64,000 nucleotides of DNA, taken from NCBI GenBank assembly GCA_964020085.1, contig OZ026608.1, positions 440,881 through 504,880 of the forward strand. Reading direction: 5' to 3'. The position numbers and the translations under genes were made by a program. Positions 22,401 to 37,400 of the stretch are shown in pieces (positions within the stretch are counted from its first letter, which is position 1; every line of letters starts with the position of its first letter). The notes below the pieces were generated by a model. It did not search any database, was not told where the DNA came from, and saw nothing but the letters and a program-made list of their open reading frames with translations. The DNA is from Micromussa lordhowensis. Taxonomy: Eukaryota > Cnidaria > Anthozoa > Scleractinia > Lobophylliidae.

Positions 22401-25400
22401 CTAAAAAAAGCCCCTATGGGGAGCTTCAATAAATGTATGTGATGGTGGTATCGGTAGTGGTGGGACGAAACGGCAACCCCCCCCCCAAAAAAAAAAAAAC
22501 AACAACAACTTTCGAACTGTTCCACTCGATAATACCTGTTTACTTGCTGTTCTACGATGACACACAAAACTGAATAATTATGCTAATATTTATAGACCTA
22601 GCGACATTCCCACGATCCTAAAACACAATATCTTTTGTACAGGTAGCATCAGCAATAAAGATAGCAGTAGCAGTAATAGAGGCGGCAGCGGTAGTAGTAC
22701 TAGCAGTGGCAGTAGCAACGGCAGTGGCAGTAGCATGCAGCAACGGTGGCAGTAGCAGCTTAAGAAACCCCTAAAAGAGACCATTCTTATACCAGCTAGG
22801 GTAAACCAGACAGAGAAATTAGAGCTTTAACAGGGTAAAGGGACGATAAAGACCTAAACATCAAAAGATCTCAGGGGCGAACAATTTTTTTTGTAAAGTC
22901 TCTAGTAAATTTCGTCGCTTGAAACCGTAAAAAGATATCTTAATAGGTAAAAATATAAGGACATTAAACAGTCGAAACAAGTATTCCCTCTCCTTTACGT
23001 AAGAGTCATTCCCGCCAGGTAGCTATCCCGATCCTTCATTTCTTAATTCCACATTTGTAGCACCTCTTGGAATGGAGAATGGTGAGATCGCTGATGCCCA
23101 AATAAGCGCATCTTCACAATGGGATGATAATCACGCGGCGAAACAGGGGAGGCTTCATTTTAAACAACAGGGAATAAAGCAGGGAGGATGGTCTACTCGT
23201 CCAAATGATCTCAATCAGTGGCTTCAGGTGGATCTTGGCAGTTTTACCACAGTGGCAGGTGTAGCGACTCAAGGAAGGCATTCATGGAGGTGGAGGCAGT
23301 TTGTAAAGAGTTTCAACTTGCAGTATAGCAATGACGGAGTGATCTTCCAATTTTATAAGGAAACATGGAACTCCTCGGCAAAGGTAATCTCGTGGGGAAG
23401 AGGGGGTTACTTTCCTAAATAGCTTCAAGAAGATCCAGAACCCCCAAGCATGATGTATCCAAATATACGTGTTTTCAGTTCTTGTACTTCTTTTAGGTAA
23501 ATCTCAACAGTCAGAAGATTATTTGGGCATATCTGATAAATTTTGGTAGAATTTATTGGCTGACTACTGGCAATCTCGTTGTATGTTTAGAGACAAAGAA
23601 ATAGCAGTTATAGCAAGAATGTGTTGCTATTGGGATTTGTTCATGGTAAAAATGTTGATTTAGCTTTTTTTAGACGATGGTTCTACAACCCCCGGAAGGG
23701 TATACAATTACTCGATATTACGACGCGCGCGATCGGATTCGCAGCCAGGCTTTTTTTAGAACTAAACGTGACAGTTTATAAAATGAAGTGGGAAGACTAT
23801 CGCGTAGACTGCGTTATTCGAAGAAAGTCATCAGCAATGAAAAACCAATCAGCTGTAACGTTTTTCAAACTCCCCTTTTCTTTGACCTTACCACCCAACC
23901 CATACTGAAAGATTTCCCTTCTCGTTTCTATTCCTTAACTATTGAAGTCCTCGTTTACCTCAAGGCTGAAAAAGGTATCTCTTTCGGACGGAGCTCTTCT
24001 GTACAGCCGTCCTTTATAGAAGGTATCCAGAGACCCATAGACACGTAGTTGCTGTCAGTGCAGCTCAATTGTGACGAGGCTCTGAGTCGCAGACAGAGGT
24101 CGAACCCAGGACCTTCAGTACACCTATCGGTCGCTTTAACAGGAGAGCTACTGGGAGGCTCAATGGCGCAATGTCAAAACCATCCTATAAGGAGATGAAA
24201 TGCTTAGCTCAGTAAATAAAATGAGATGGCAGGGTTCCCTTAAAACATAGAGATTAATACGGTGAATTTTTAGATTCCAAAGAAATGAAACTGTTTTTTT
24301 CTTCTTGGCGTAGGTATTCAAAGGAAATCAAGACAGCAACACAGTTGTTTATAACGAACTGAACTCAACAATCACAACACGGTATATCAGGGTGAGGCCA
24401 TTGACATGGACAGGTCACATATCAATGAGAATTGAGCTATATGGTTGTCAAGGTATTCTATACAATTCTTAATATTGCCATGAGTATACTTAAGGTCCAA
24501 GTTCATGCACGGTTGTTACAAGTGCAGTATCCACAAATTTAATCACTTTCACACCAACAAAGACATCTTGAATGGGATTTTTTATTTAAAGGGACATTAC
24601 GTATATTCCAGCTATGTAACACTTTCGAGTAGTAAACCACGGAATATCCCACGATATTATATTATACACACACGAGTATTACCAAGGAAATGCAAGTGTC
24701 AAATGGAATATTCCATGGTAAACCACGATAAAGCGTTGAATAACTATTTATACACACGAGCATTACCAAGGAAATGCAATGCCAAATGGAATATTGCATG
24801 GTAAACCACGATAAAGCTTTGAATAACTATTTATACCATAACATAGAAAATACATTAGCCAACTCAAACAATACGACATACGCGCATCACACGATGGGAA
24901 GGCTGTGTGTACCACCGTCTAGTATATAACTATTTTCAAGTATTCTGATTGGATTTAATTTTAAGGCATGGTATAAATACTTAAATGGCACAATACTGAC
25001 AATTGTAACAGCTTAAAAGTTTACTGTGGCTAAGTCTTGTAAAATTCATATTCTTAACAGTTCAGCCTTTCGCGCGGATAAGCAGCGTTTCTAACAAAAA
25101 ATACAAGGTTACGGCCTGATTACTTTGTTTCAATAACTTCAGGTTGCATGGAACCTCTTGGCATGGAAAGTGGAGTGATACCCGATTCCCAGATAACTGC
25201 CTCTTCAGTCAACAATAACAATTATTCTCCAGCACGGGCCAGGTTGAATAATTTGGGTTGGACTGCAGCTTTGAACGATCTCAAACCATGGCTTCAAATA
25301 GATCTGGGTAGTTACAAAATAGTGACACGCGTGTCAACTCGAGGTTCTTCACAATCAGTACGAGGGTCCTGGGTAACCAGCTACAGGTTACAATATAGTG

Positions 25401-28400
25401 ATGAGGGATTAATCTTCCAGTTTTATCAAGAGCCAAGAGACACTTCTGCTAAAGTAAAACCAGATTTTTTTGTGTTCAAAAATAATTTTGTTTCGCAACC
25501 GTATTTCGAAGTCTAAATTTTTACATTTTCTTTTTATGAGCAGGTGTTTAGCGGAAATCAAGACGCTGTCTCCATTGTATACAATAAACTCAGTCAGCCA
25601 ATCACAACACACTTCATCCGGATATTGCCTGTACAGTGGAACATTTACGTATCAATGAGAGTAGAAATCTACGGCTGTCAAGGTACATACGTACATCTAT
25701 ATGAAAATCTAAACAGGATTACAAGTAGACACCAGTACTAACTTCAAGTGAGAGCTGTAAAAGACCTCTATAGGGTAAAACCTTTCGGTGCTTTAAACCC
25801 GATAGACATCTCAAGCAGTCTAGTTGTAAAATAACTATTATATTGAGATTCACCGTGGCGAGTTGTCTGCCAATTTCAATTATAGCTTGTACGGCACCTC
25901 TTGGCATGGAAAGGAAGTCAATCTCTGATGACCAAATAAGCGCGTCCTCCCAACTGGATGAAAGCCACTCCGCAATACAGGCCAGGTTGCACTCTAAGGC
26001 TGGAGCTTGGTCACCTCTCACTAACGATCTTAACCCGTGGCTTCAGGTGGATCTTGGTAGTGATACGCGAGTGACTCGTGTGGCGACCCAAGGAAGCAAT
26101 GCATACAACGAGTCAGTGACGAAATACAAGTTGCAGCATAGTGATGACGGAGTGACCTTCCAGTTTTACAAGGACGTTGGAGACAGTTCAGCAAAGGTAT
26201 TTGCACGTTGTCAACGAAATATACATTTATTCATTGATTCATTAATTCGTGTTTTAGCGTGTATCATCACGTTATGATGCCCGTGGGGAGGCGCAAAAAA
26301 AGCTAAAGATAGAGAGAGAAAGAGAGTATCTTTAGCTTCTTGAGTGCTTTCCAAACTTCCCAAGGGCATCATCTCCATCTCCATCTACTATTTTCGGGTT
26401 AGGGGTAATTCGCGGCAGCAGTTTTAGAGATAGAACATAGCCTTCAGTTTCTTAAGAAACTGTTGTGCAGGGTCACTGGGTAATCAAGACACTTATTTGA
26501 CTAACTGTACAAGCGATCAATAAAGTCCTTACACGTCCCATAACCAGATCCAGGACTGATGAAGAAGATGGCGATGAGGCTCACATGTTTGAGTCGAAAG
26601 GATGGTTGGGAGGGAGGGGGGCAGTTATTCCCGCCGCCTCCCTCTCTTAGATGCGTCACTGATTGTTTAGTGCATATTTTCGTTACTGATGTTTTCAGGT
26701 GTTTGATGGAAATCAAGAGAGTGACAGTGTTGTTTACAACAAACTGAGAGGAACAATCGTAACACGCTACATCCGAGTTGTACCAACACATTGGAACAAT
26801 CGCATTTCAATGAGGATAGAGCTTTTTGGTTGTCCAGGTATTTTTGTCATACTGTTCCAATCAGCCTTGTTATAAAGACACCATTTAGGTCCCAATTTAA
26901 GCCATTTCAGAAAAGAGTCCCAATCCCTCCGAAAGTATCGATGAAATTCAACGGCTGTTAACAAAATCTCGAAAGTAACGACAATCTAAATGTTCAAACT
27001 TGTTATGACAAACAAGAGAACCAAGAAATAAACAAGCTGAACCAAACAGAACAAGCTCGCATTTGCTTTAGATGACTTATTATGAATTGTTTTTAATGTG
27101 ACTTTTTCTTCTCTGAATATAATGAGAAAATCTTTACTTTATGCAGATGGCTTGGGCCCTATGGGGTACACATTTTAGCTACTTAACAAACGCGATTTTC
27201 CAAAAGTGGCAATAAGAAAATGCTGCTAAATCCGCAAGTAGTATTCATTGATACTCGCTGAAATGTCAAAACACTCCTGGAGAGAGTAGGTCTATTCTCG
27301 TGCGTTATCCAAGTTATCGTTATTGTTTGCTTGTACTGATCATTTCAGATTGCCTAGCACCTGTTGGTATGGAGAAAGGAGCAATCTCTGATAACCAAAT
27401 AAGCGCGTCTTCACAACAAGATGACAACTATGCGCCACAGCGAGGCAGATTGAATATGAAGATAAGCGGAGTTAAGCAAGGAGGATGGATACCTCTCCAA
27501 ACTGATCTCAATCCATGGCTTCAGGTGAATCTTGGTAGTTTCATCCGTGTGACTCGTGTGGCGACTCAGGGAAGAGATGGATTCGACCAGTGGGTTACCA
27601 AATATACACTACGGTACAGTGTTGACAAAGCGTTTTTCCAGTTTTACAGGGAACCACATGAAAACTCCGCCAAGGTAAGGTCATGTTATCACAACTGCGT
27701 CGTGCATTTCACCGAAAAATCAGTGCTGTTTAAATGTTATTTATCCCTAAAAAAATCTACTTCACTGCACGAAATAGTACAAAAGAGATGGCACTGACTG
27801 TCTAAAAAAGAAACACGTCATCTTGTTAATAACACGAAGGCGGCAATTTTCACTATTTTGTAGACGACCTTCGACCTTTGCACACCTGACTAATGGCTTA
27901 AGTGTACGATAGCAGTGAATCGATGACAGTGCGGATTGCATCAGTATACATGCGCTATTGGACGAATCCCAGTAACACTCATTAAGTCTCGTTTCGTTTG
28001 AAAGTTAGCTACCGTAACCGAGACAAAGTTTTGCGTTTAGGTGTTTGATGGAAATGATGACAGTGCCACTGTTGTTTACAACAATTTGAACCCACCATTC
28101 ACCGCACGTTACGTCAGGATTGTGCCGGTAGAGTTTCACCATGTCGTGTCAATGAGATTAGAGATCTACGGTTGTCCAGGTATTTCCCAGTGATTTCTTA
28201 TATAAAACGAAAGTGCCTGAAATTTTAGTGCCCTTGGCAGCACCGATCTTTAAAGTAAGCGCAATATTGCAATGAGAAGTCCAAAGTCACGGAGAAGTAC
28301 AAAATTGACACTACAGCACTTAATGTTAGTTACATGGAAGTACGGTATACCCGGAAATAGCTGCCAATGAAGCTTAAGGTCGCTGGATCAAAATTTCAAC

Positions 28401-31400
28401 ACTGACCGACTGTTACCAGAAACAGCACAACAACGGATGAAAACTGTAGAAAAATTATAGCGAAACACATAAAACATGAGGGAAAGATTAATAAGACTAG
28501 AGAATATTTAAACCTACCGCATTTTATATATCAACATGTATGAAAGTCTCATTTACAACGCTTGGAAGGTATCCTTGTTTGTTATGAGGCCACGATTTCG
28601 CCAGTAAATTGATTTTGCTCTACACATTAAGCCCACACACAACGAACATAAGCAGAATCACCATCAGTAGTGTGACCTGACCCCTTGTAACTGTTAGCAT
28701 CATGATATGGATGATAGAAGTCTGAGATAAATGCAGAACACTGTAGAAATTAACAATCTAACAGGGATGTACTACAAGTTTAAGTTTGTGAACTACTCAT
28801 CTCCTATTCACTTGCTTTCAATCTGCTAAAATGTATGAAACTATAGTGACTACTCAAATAATTCAATTATATGTTGATGGTTTAATATATTTCATGAATG
28901 TAGCTCTGTCTTTGTTCGATAAATCTAGGCTGCATTGCATCTCTTGGCATGGAAGATGGAGCTATATCCGATGCCCAAATAACCGCCTCTTCACAGTGGG
29001 ATGACAATCATTCCCCGGCACGGGCCAGGCTGAATACGAAGTTGGCTGGGCTCAAGAGAGGAGGCTGGTCATCTCGCTCATGTGATCTCAATCAATGGCT
29101 TCAGGTGGATCTTGGTAGTTATACCATAGTGACACGTGTAGCGACTCAGGGAAGGAATGGTCACGATCAGTGGGTGACCAGCTACAGAATAGATTACGGT
29201 AATGATGGAGTGAACTTTCATTTTTATCGAGAGCCAGGCGACAGTTCACCAAAGGTATTTTTACCGCGTCAGCTTTTCTCTTAGTTAGCGGTAGCGTAAC
29301 GGTTACGTATAGAATGACCTTCTTCCACACGGTCTTTTTATACGAAGAACAAAATTGCGTACGAGGAAACTTTAATAAGTATAAAAACACTTGGGGAGGC
29401 AATAAACTAAAGGATTATAGAACAAAAAGGGCTAACGAATTCAGGCAAATGTTCTAAAGCTTTCGGAACAGCCTCCCTTTAACAAGACTTTACTTGGGAG
29501 TGGGGTGGGAAGGTAGAAGGGGAGGATGTTTGGAGTAGCTAAGCCACCTTAAATTTTCACAGATGTAACGTGGGTCCAAATTCCCTCCAGAGAATATCTT
29601 TAATTTGAGAAAAATTTGTATCTTACAATGTTGTTAATTTTTGCAATGATATGTCACCGAGCTCGCTTTTAGCTATTGGTACTTTAACCCAGAATTAATA
29701 GTGTTTGACGTTGTACTGTAGCTATGGTCCCCTTTTATGTCACCACAATGGCCAAAATGTGTTCACCAATGATCGGGCATTTGCGTGATAATATCATTGT
29801 AGGATAAACTGATAAATAGTGGTAGTGAAAGCCCCCGTCAAAGTAAAAAATATATCGTGATGCACTAACAAAACAGGCCGAGAGGAACTTCTACTATTTG
29901 ATTGTTTTCCAAGTTCATAACATTTTCATAGCAATGAGAAAGATAAATGTAGTAGTCGAGCTTGAACCTGAATAATGACTTGCACAAGAGGGTCACACCT
30001 TTCAATTTAATTCTCCTTTTAAAGGAAGTTTGGTTACTAATTACTTTTTGCGATGTTATTTGTCAGGTTTTCAGTGGAAACCAAGACCCTGACAACATTA
30101 TATACAACACATTGAACTATCCAATTACAGCACGCTATGTACGAGTGAGGCCAGTGTCCTGGCAATTCTGTATATCAATGAGAATGGAACTCTATGGATG
30201 TCCAGGTATCTTAAAATACGTCTAATGATTGTTGAGCTCGTGTTGAGAAAATCTCCTAGTCAGCCATCTTAGTCAATGGATGATATTAGAAAGAGATAGA
30301 AATTAAAGAAACTAAAACAGCACATCGTATTTCGTATGTGTCTGACAGTCAGCAAAGACTTCATATATCTCTTAAAGCGTACTTAAAACAGTTTCATGTA
30401 ACAACTATTTTATCTTAAATAATCCAGGATGTGTTGCACCGCTCGGTATGGAAGATAGAACGATCACAGATGCGCAAATAACGGCATCTTCACGAGTTGA
30501 TGGCAACCACTCCGCTGTACAGGCCAGATTGAATTTTAAAGCATATGAAAGTAAGGCCGGAGCTTGGTCCGCTCTCCCAACTGATCTTAACCAGTGGCTT
30601 CAGGTAGATCTTGGTAGTTATACCCGAGTAACTCGCTTAGCGACTCAAGGAAGGAATGCATACAATGAGTGGGTGACCAAATACAAGTTGCAGTACAGTG
30701 ACGATGAAGGAAACTTCATATTCTACAGGAAATTAGGTGAAAGTATTCCGAAGGTATGCCACCTGCCGCTGACCTCTTCAGTTGTTTCACGAGTCTGTAA
30801 CATAACAGGAACTTTCTTTTCATCATATTACTAAACATTCTACGGGCCAATCCTTAAAACTTGATAGAAAGATATGGCGTCTTTAAGGCTTCTGCTGCTT
30901 CACATTATATTCTTCCCTTAGGATGGTCTTCCTTTCCTAAAACTAACTGTGTTAAAGTCAGTCTTCTTGATATTTTTGTAGCAAAGAGATAGTTTTACGG
31001 AATGGGATTGGGGTCCACACCCAACCCTCGTCCTTTACCCAGGCTTGAAACCGGCTAACCTCTCCCTTGGGTAGTAGCTAGGCGAAGTTTAGACTACTAA
31101 AATAGAAGTATATTAATTGTACATATTAGAGAAACTTGTAAACCTTTATCCAGAGCCAATACAGATTTCTTGAGCTAGAGAGGATCGAAATATGACGTTC
31201 GTACTCTAAACTAATGAAAATGGTGTAAGAAAGGCCAAGGCAGTTTCATTAAACGATTTGCAAGTCTAAAGGTTTTGAAAACGCTTTCTGAATATATTGA
31301 AAAGCATGAAAAGATAACACCTATCGTACTGCAAATCAGATCATCTGAACCTAACAAAAAAGAAGACGAACATTCCGGCAAGCATAACACAGAGACTTAC

Positions 31401-34400
31401 CTGTGCATTTTCGAACTAATTAACCTTGTTTTCTGTCACGTGTAGGTGTTTGATGGAAATCAAGACAGCGACACTATTGTACAGAACAAACTGAGCCCAC
31501 CAGTTACAGCACGATACATCCGATTAGTACCAGTAGAATGGAACAACAAGATATCAATGAGAATGGAGATTTATGGCTGTCCAGGTATTTTCTATAAATG
31601 TTTGTGACTGCTGTCATTGCAAACCAAAATCCGACTACCAATACTCTAATTTCAATGATTTTCTATCGGTATTAACTTCCAAAAATATAAAAAAAAGTAA
31701 GCAAGTTGCTAAGATTAGAATGCTGCCAAGGTCATTTTATATATTATGATGATGCATTATGTTATTATACTGTGAATTGTCGATGAAACCTGTGTTAATA
31801 ACGCCTTCATGCTTGAACAAATATAGCCTGTATAGAACCTCTCGGAATGGAAAGTGAAGCAATCTCCGATGACCAAATAACTGCCTCTTCACAACTGGAT
31901 GACAACCACTCTGCAAGACAGGCCAGGTTACATTTTAAGATGAGTGGATATCAGCGTGGAGGCTGGTCAGCATTTATTAATGATCTTCATCAATGGCTCC
32001 AGGTGGATCTGAGTAGTTACAGCCGAGTGACTCGTGTCGCCACACAAGGAAGAAATGCATTCAACGAGTGGGTGACCAAATACTCTTTGCAGTACAGCGA
32101 TGACGGAGTGACCTTTGATTTGTACAAGGAAGGAGCTAACAGCTCAGCAAAGGTATTAGTGTTAACCTTTAGAAACGTAGCTGGGATGTCACTCAAATTG
32201 TATCCTTGACAGCACCCTAGCGGTGGCCGGTTACTGCATGTTACATGAACATTAGTTTAATACACTGACAAAGAAAGACAAAAAAACGCAGCATCTCCAA
32301 ATTCCTATTCGACCAGGAAAGAGGACCGGAAGAAAACCAGCGAAAGCTGATGTGGCTTCTTCTCTAAATTGTTTGATAAAGTAATGATTACTCCTTACGG
32401 GTTCTGTATTTCTTAAAACGCCAATATACAGTTACACTAGAAGTCTGCTACAAACTGCAATGCAAAAAGAACGTCTGACCGGAATGAAATGATCTTGATC
32501 TAATGGCTTCATGTTAGTAGCTGTATCCATGTGACACACATGGCAAGTAAGATATGGTTATGACAACAGACAAAAAACAGAAAAACACAAAAGAAACAAT
32601 TGGTGTCAGAGTTAAGGATGGAAAACAAAATTCAGTTATTATTTCGAATCTGTATTTTAAGGTGTTTAATGGAAATCAAGACAGTGACACTGTGGTGTAC
32701 AACAAATTGATTCCACCAATAACAGCACGCTACATTCGGCTTTTACCAGTAGAATGGAAGAACCACATTTCGATGAGGATGGAGCTCTATGGTTGTCCAG
32801 GTATTTTACAGCTTTTAAAATGAGTGAGATGCGTGCGCACTGTACTGCGCACGAGCAGAATATTCCTCATCATTTATTTCTTGCCCCACATGGAGAAAAG
32901 AGTAGCAAGGTAAATATTATTTGAAACTGGATACAGTGCACGGTAATGCGCACGACAAGATCATTATTTAAAGTAAGTTGTTTGTAGGTGACTTATGTAC
33001 TCGTGACCAATAGTAAGGTGTGTTGATAATTTAACTGATTCCATACACATACTACGTTTTTGCTCAATTAACATACTATTAGGTTGTGTGACACCTCTTG
33101 GCATGGAAAACGAAGCAATCGCTGATACACAAATTGACGCCTCTTCACAACTGGACAGCAGCCATTCAGCCAAGCAGGCGAGGATTTATTCCAAAGCAGA
33201 TGGAAGCAAGTGGGGTAGCTGGTCAGCTCTCACAAATGATCTGAACCAATGGCTTCAGGTGGATCTTGGTACTTACACCCGGGTGACTCGCGTAGCGACT
33301 CAGGGGAGGAATGGTTTCAACCAGTGGGTGATCAAGTACAAATTGCAGTTCAGTGACGACGGGGATACATTTCATGTTTACGAGGAACCAGGAAACGGTG
33401 GAGCGAAGGTATCCCAAATTACAGGCTGAGAATATTTATCATTAAAGAAAACATTTTCGAGGTACTCACGAAAATATCATCTGACTATACCAATGACCAC
33501 ACGTATTCTACGTATTTTGTTTCTCTGAGTCGTATTTTCAAGTAACGGTTGGCTTTTCGTACATTTTTTGCAAGGTGTTCATTGGAAATCGGGATTCTGA
33601 TACAGCTGTGTACAATACACTGACTCCGCCAATCACAGCACGTTATATTCGATTCAAACCTGTCGAGTGGTACAGTCACATATCGATGCGGATAGAGATC
33701 TATGGATGTCCAGGTATTCTTAACGATGATCTACTTGTCTTGGAAAGGGCACAAAACATCTCTAGAGAGTTTACGTTAAAGTACCTATTGCATTCTTCTC
33801 CTTGTATGTGGCGATTTTACGTTTGGATTGACGGTCCAATTTTTGACGTTAGCTTTGATGACGAAAGTCCTTTTCCATCGGTCGTATGGGAACTCTGGAA
33901 GTTATATGTGAAGGGTGTAAAGAAAATGATGTTCGGGGGAATTATAGGAAGTAGCTCAGTCCATGCAAACAATGAGGTTTCCACAGACAAAAGATTATTA
34001 TAACTCCCATGAAGAAAAAGTCGCAAATTATTACAGGGGACGTGATTCGTACGATTTCTATTACTCAACAGTCTTTGAGTGCCAGTCAAAGTCTATTGAC
34101 ACAGACCTACAAATATTACATGAAATAGAACAGCAAATGGCATTTGTCGACAACACAATCACAGCTTATGTATACTTTATGACGAAAACTCAGCTAAATA
34201 AGTAAACAGAGCGGGTAGCATTCAAAAAAGGTTCATGGTGAAATTGTTTTCGTATTAATTAAGACATAAATCAAACAAACCAAACAAAACAAGTATTGAA
34301 TGTCTCACTAAAGAAGCAAACCTCTGATTTAAAACTGGATAACTTGTTAAAACCTAATGAAAATGTCAGTTTTCCCGTTTTTCAAATTTAGGTTGCAAAG

Positions 34401-37400
34401 CACCTCTTGGAATGGCTTTTGGATCAATCTCCGATTACCAAATAAGCGCCTCTTCACAACAAGACGGCAACCACATCGCAGCACAGGGCAGATTACATTT
34501 CAAGGGAGATGGCAGCAGAGCAGGAGGCTGGTCAGCTCTCAGTGATGATGTTAATCAATGGATTCAGGTGGATTTTGGTAGTTACACCGGAGTGACAGGT
34601 GTAGCGACTCAAGGAAGATACGACGACGATCAGTGGGTGACCAAATACAGGTTACAATACAGTGATAACGGAATGAATTTTCAAACTTATAAGACACGAG
34701 GAGAGAAGTCAACAAAGGTATTCCCAAACTGGAATCATTCTTTGCTAGGATCACTTTATAATATCCCTGTAAATTCTCAAAAAAGAACTTGCAATCAAGT
34801 GAAACTTACCGGGCCGACTATGTAGTTAGCATGCTATCTAAGCTAATGGTTTGAATGGTGAATGCAAAGTGTTTTTGAAATTTATCTTTGTCTAGGTCTT
34901 TGATGGAAATCAAGACAGCGCTACTGTTAAGTACAACATATTGAGTCCACCAATAACGACACGTTACATCCGACTCTTGCCGGTAGAGTGGCACAGTCAC
35001 ATTTCAATGAGGATGGAGGTGTATGGTTGTCCAGGTATTTATCAATCTCAAGTCTTAGAATCCAGCGATCAGTTTCTGTCGCAGCACTGGTCACAGTTGG
35101 TCATGTGGAGCATCATGCGCCTTTGGAATTTTAGGACTACAGTACCTAGAGGACTCTGCACGTATATGTTAAATTTGGAGGTATCATTTTCTTCTATCCA
35201 ACCCTTACGCCAGCAGCTCCTACAACCAGTGCACCACTCTATGAAGTCAAACACATCTCAAGCAGTTTTCAGTATACATGTAATATTTTTGGTGCAATGT
35301 ATGAATTATGTACTTTACCCTGCTATCATCTCTCCTGTCTCTTAACAAATCCAGGATGTGATGCACCACTTGGAATGGATAGTGGAGCGATCTCCGATGC
35401 ACAAATAACCGCCTCTTCACAATGGGATAGCAATCATGCTGCAGTACAGGCCAGATTACATTTTAAGAAAGCTGGATACAAGCAAGGGAGTTGGTCATCT
35501 CGTATAAATGATGTAAATCAATGGCTTCAGGTGGACCTTGGTAGTTATGCCACAGTGACAAAAGTAGCGACTCAGGGTAGGAATGGAAATAGCCAGTGGG
35601 TAACCCAATACAGGGTACAGTACAGTGATGACGGAGAAACATTCCAGTTTTTTAAGGAGTCACAAAGAACTTCAGCGAAGGTGGGCATTTGATATGAACA
35701 AAGTCATGAAGAGGGGCAGAGGAGTGGTTAGGTAATCGGGCCAATCACTAGAGTGCAAATTACACAATAATGTAATCAATAACAACTTAAGGTGGATGGT
35801 ACCAGTTTTCCGGACGCGGGAAGTCTGGTGACGACTGCGCACCTCACGCGCGAGATTTGTCCACGAGATTTAAAAATACAGAAAAACCAAAACAAATAAG
35901 GCGGCACAAAAACTATTGCCCACCAGGTGTTTTTTCTCCCTGTCTGTCCGAGATTGGATCAAAACGAAAGTTGTCCTTTGGGCGTCAGTTGTTAAGCAAT
36001 TCAGTATGCGTTAGAAAAACACTTTTTGTAGCTCAATGCCCGAAATTCAAGGCTTAAGTTTCCATCAGTGTGGCGATCAATCCTGTCGGCGATCGCGATC
36101 AGTAACAATTTGAAAACTACAGGTTCTTCACCATACGGACCGACCCTAAGCCGGCAAATAACGTGTTTACTTTTTTCCTGCAGTAAATTGGTTTTGCAGC
36201 CGATTACAAATGGGTTTGTTTACTCAACTTTGTCAAATCGGGTGGCGCGCCGGCCGTCTACTAACGATTTGTAAAAAAATCTTCCCAACGACTGAACGAG
36301 TAACTCAGATAATAGACAAGGAAAGATGTATTAAAGAACAAATATTTTTCGATCTACTTTATTTTGGTTGCATTTATGTCACCTGTTAAGTTCTCCAATA
36401 TTGTTTTTCCGGTGTGAAATTTCATGCGAAGTTTGAAGTTTTACTATAAAACAATTTTCGGTCAGTCGTTGCCATTAAAGTCACTTGAAATCAGACTTTT
36501 CTACCGTAAATTGGAAAGCAGAAAGCGACGAAATTCTTCAAGTGTATTCCACAGAAATTATCCTAAATACAGCAACGATCAGAGGTAAATTCGACTAATA
36601 CTAATTTTACGGCGACAGAAACACAGGAATCCAGGGATACAGCGCCACGGCTACAAACAATCAAGCAAATAACACTCAACTGAATTTACTTACAGCGACT
36701 TTCCTTGCCAAACCTGCGTTGATTTTTCGCTGATGGAAGAGTAAAACAGGCAAAAGATTGACGATTACCGCTAACTTTCAGGAGGGCAAAAAAAAAAAAT
36801 TCCGTAATGGACATTCAACCATATGAAAGTTTTCATTCTAGAGGGTCTGTGTGATACGCGATTCAAGCTGACAAGTGTTCTGTCTTAGATTTGGAACCTT
36901 TCGTTTGACAGCTTCGGTTTGTCGACAAAACATGGCAAACCAGACGAAACGTTGTGAGGAAATCCTTAAAAGTGAGACCAACGGCAACACTTCCAAACTA
37001 AATCCTCGACATTGTCCGTGAAGTGAAGACTTGCGAAGCACTGTTCGAAAACACACCGACGATAAGTGCGCGCGTGTACTTGGGCGCATGGGTCAGCAGT
37101 AGTCAAAAGGGAGCATGAGTAAATGCCAACCATATAAAATCAAGATTTTGAACTACGCGGTAACGCGCGTGGAAATTGTTGAACTCGCGAAGGCTTTTGC
37201 AAGAGAACGAGCCCGGTGACCCTATATTTTTATTGTTAGGATGTTTTCCCCTCATTGAAAGGAGACATCAGGTGAATTTTTAAAAATTTCTACGAAAGGA
37301 ATTTTTCATTATTGATAAACTGCCGTTTTTAACGTTTATAGAAAATCCGCTTCGTAGAAATTTTTTTAAATGATCATGTAGTTTCATTTTCAAATGACAA

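Noticed and set aside
22590..22784. Leu-rich minus-strand frame
   Set aside because: It is the complement of a trinucleotide microsatellite.
23621..23908. 95-codon frame in the intron splitting discoidin domain 1
   Set aside because: No domain and no phase-compatible splice sites; the domain's second half is clearly at 24314.
35857..37089. Frames inside the TTAA element as transposase
   Set aside because: Too short, no DDE-type motif or family resemblance.
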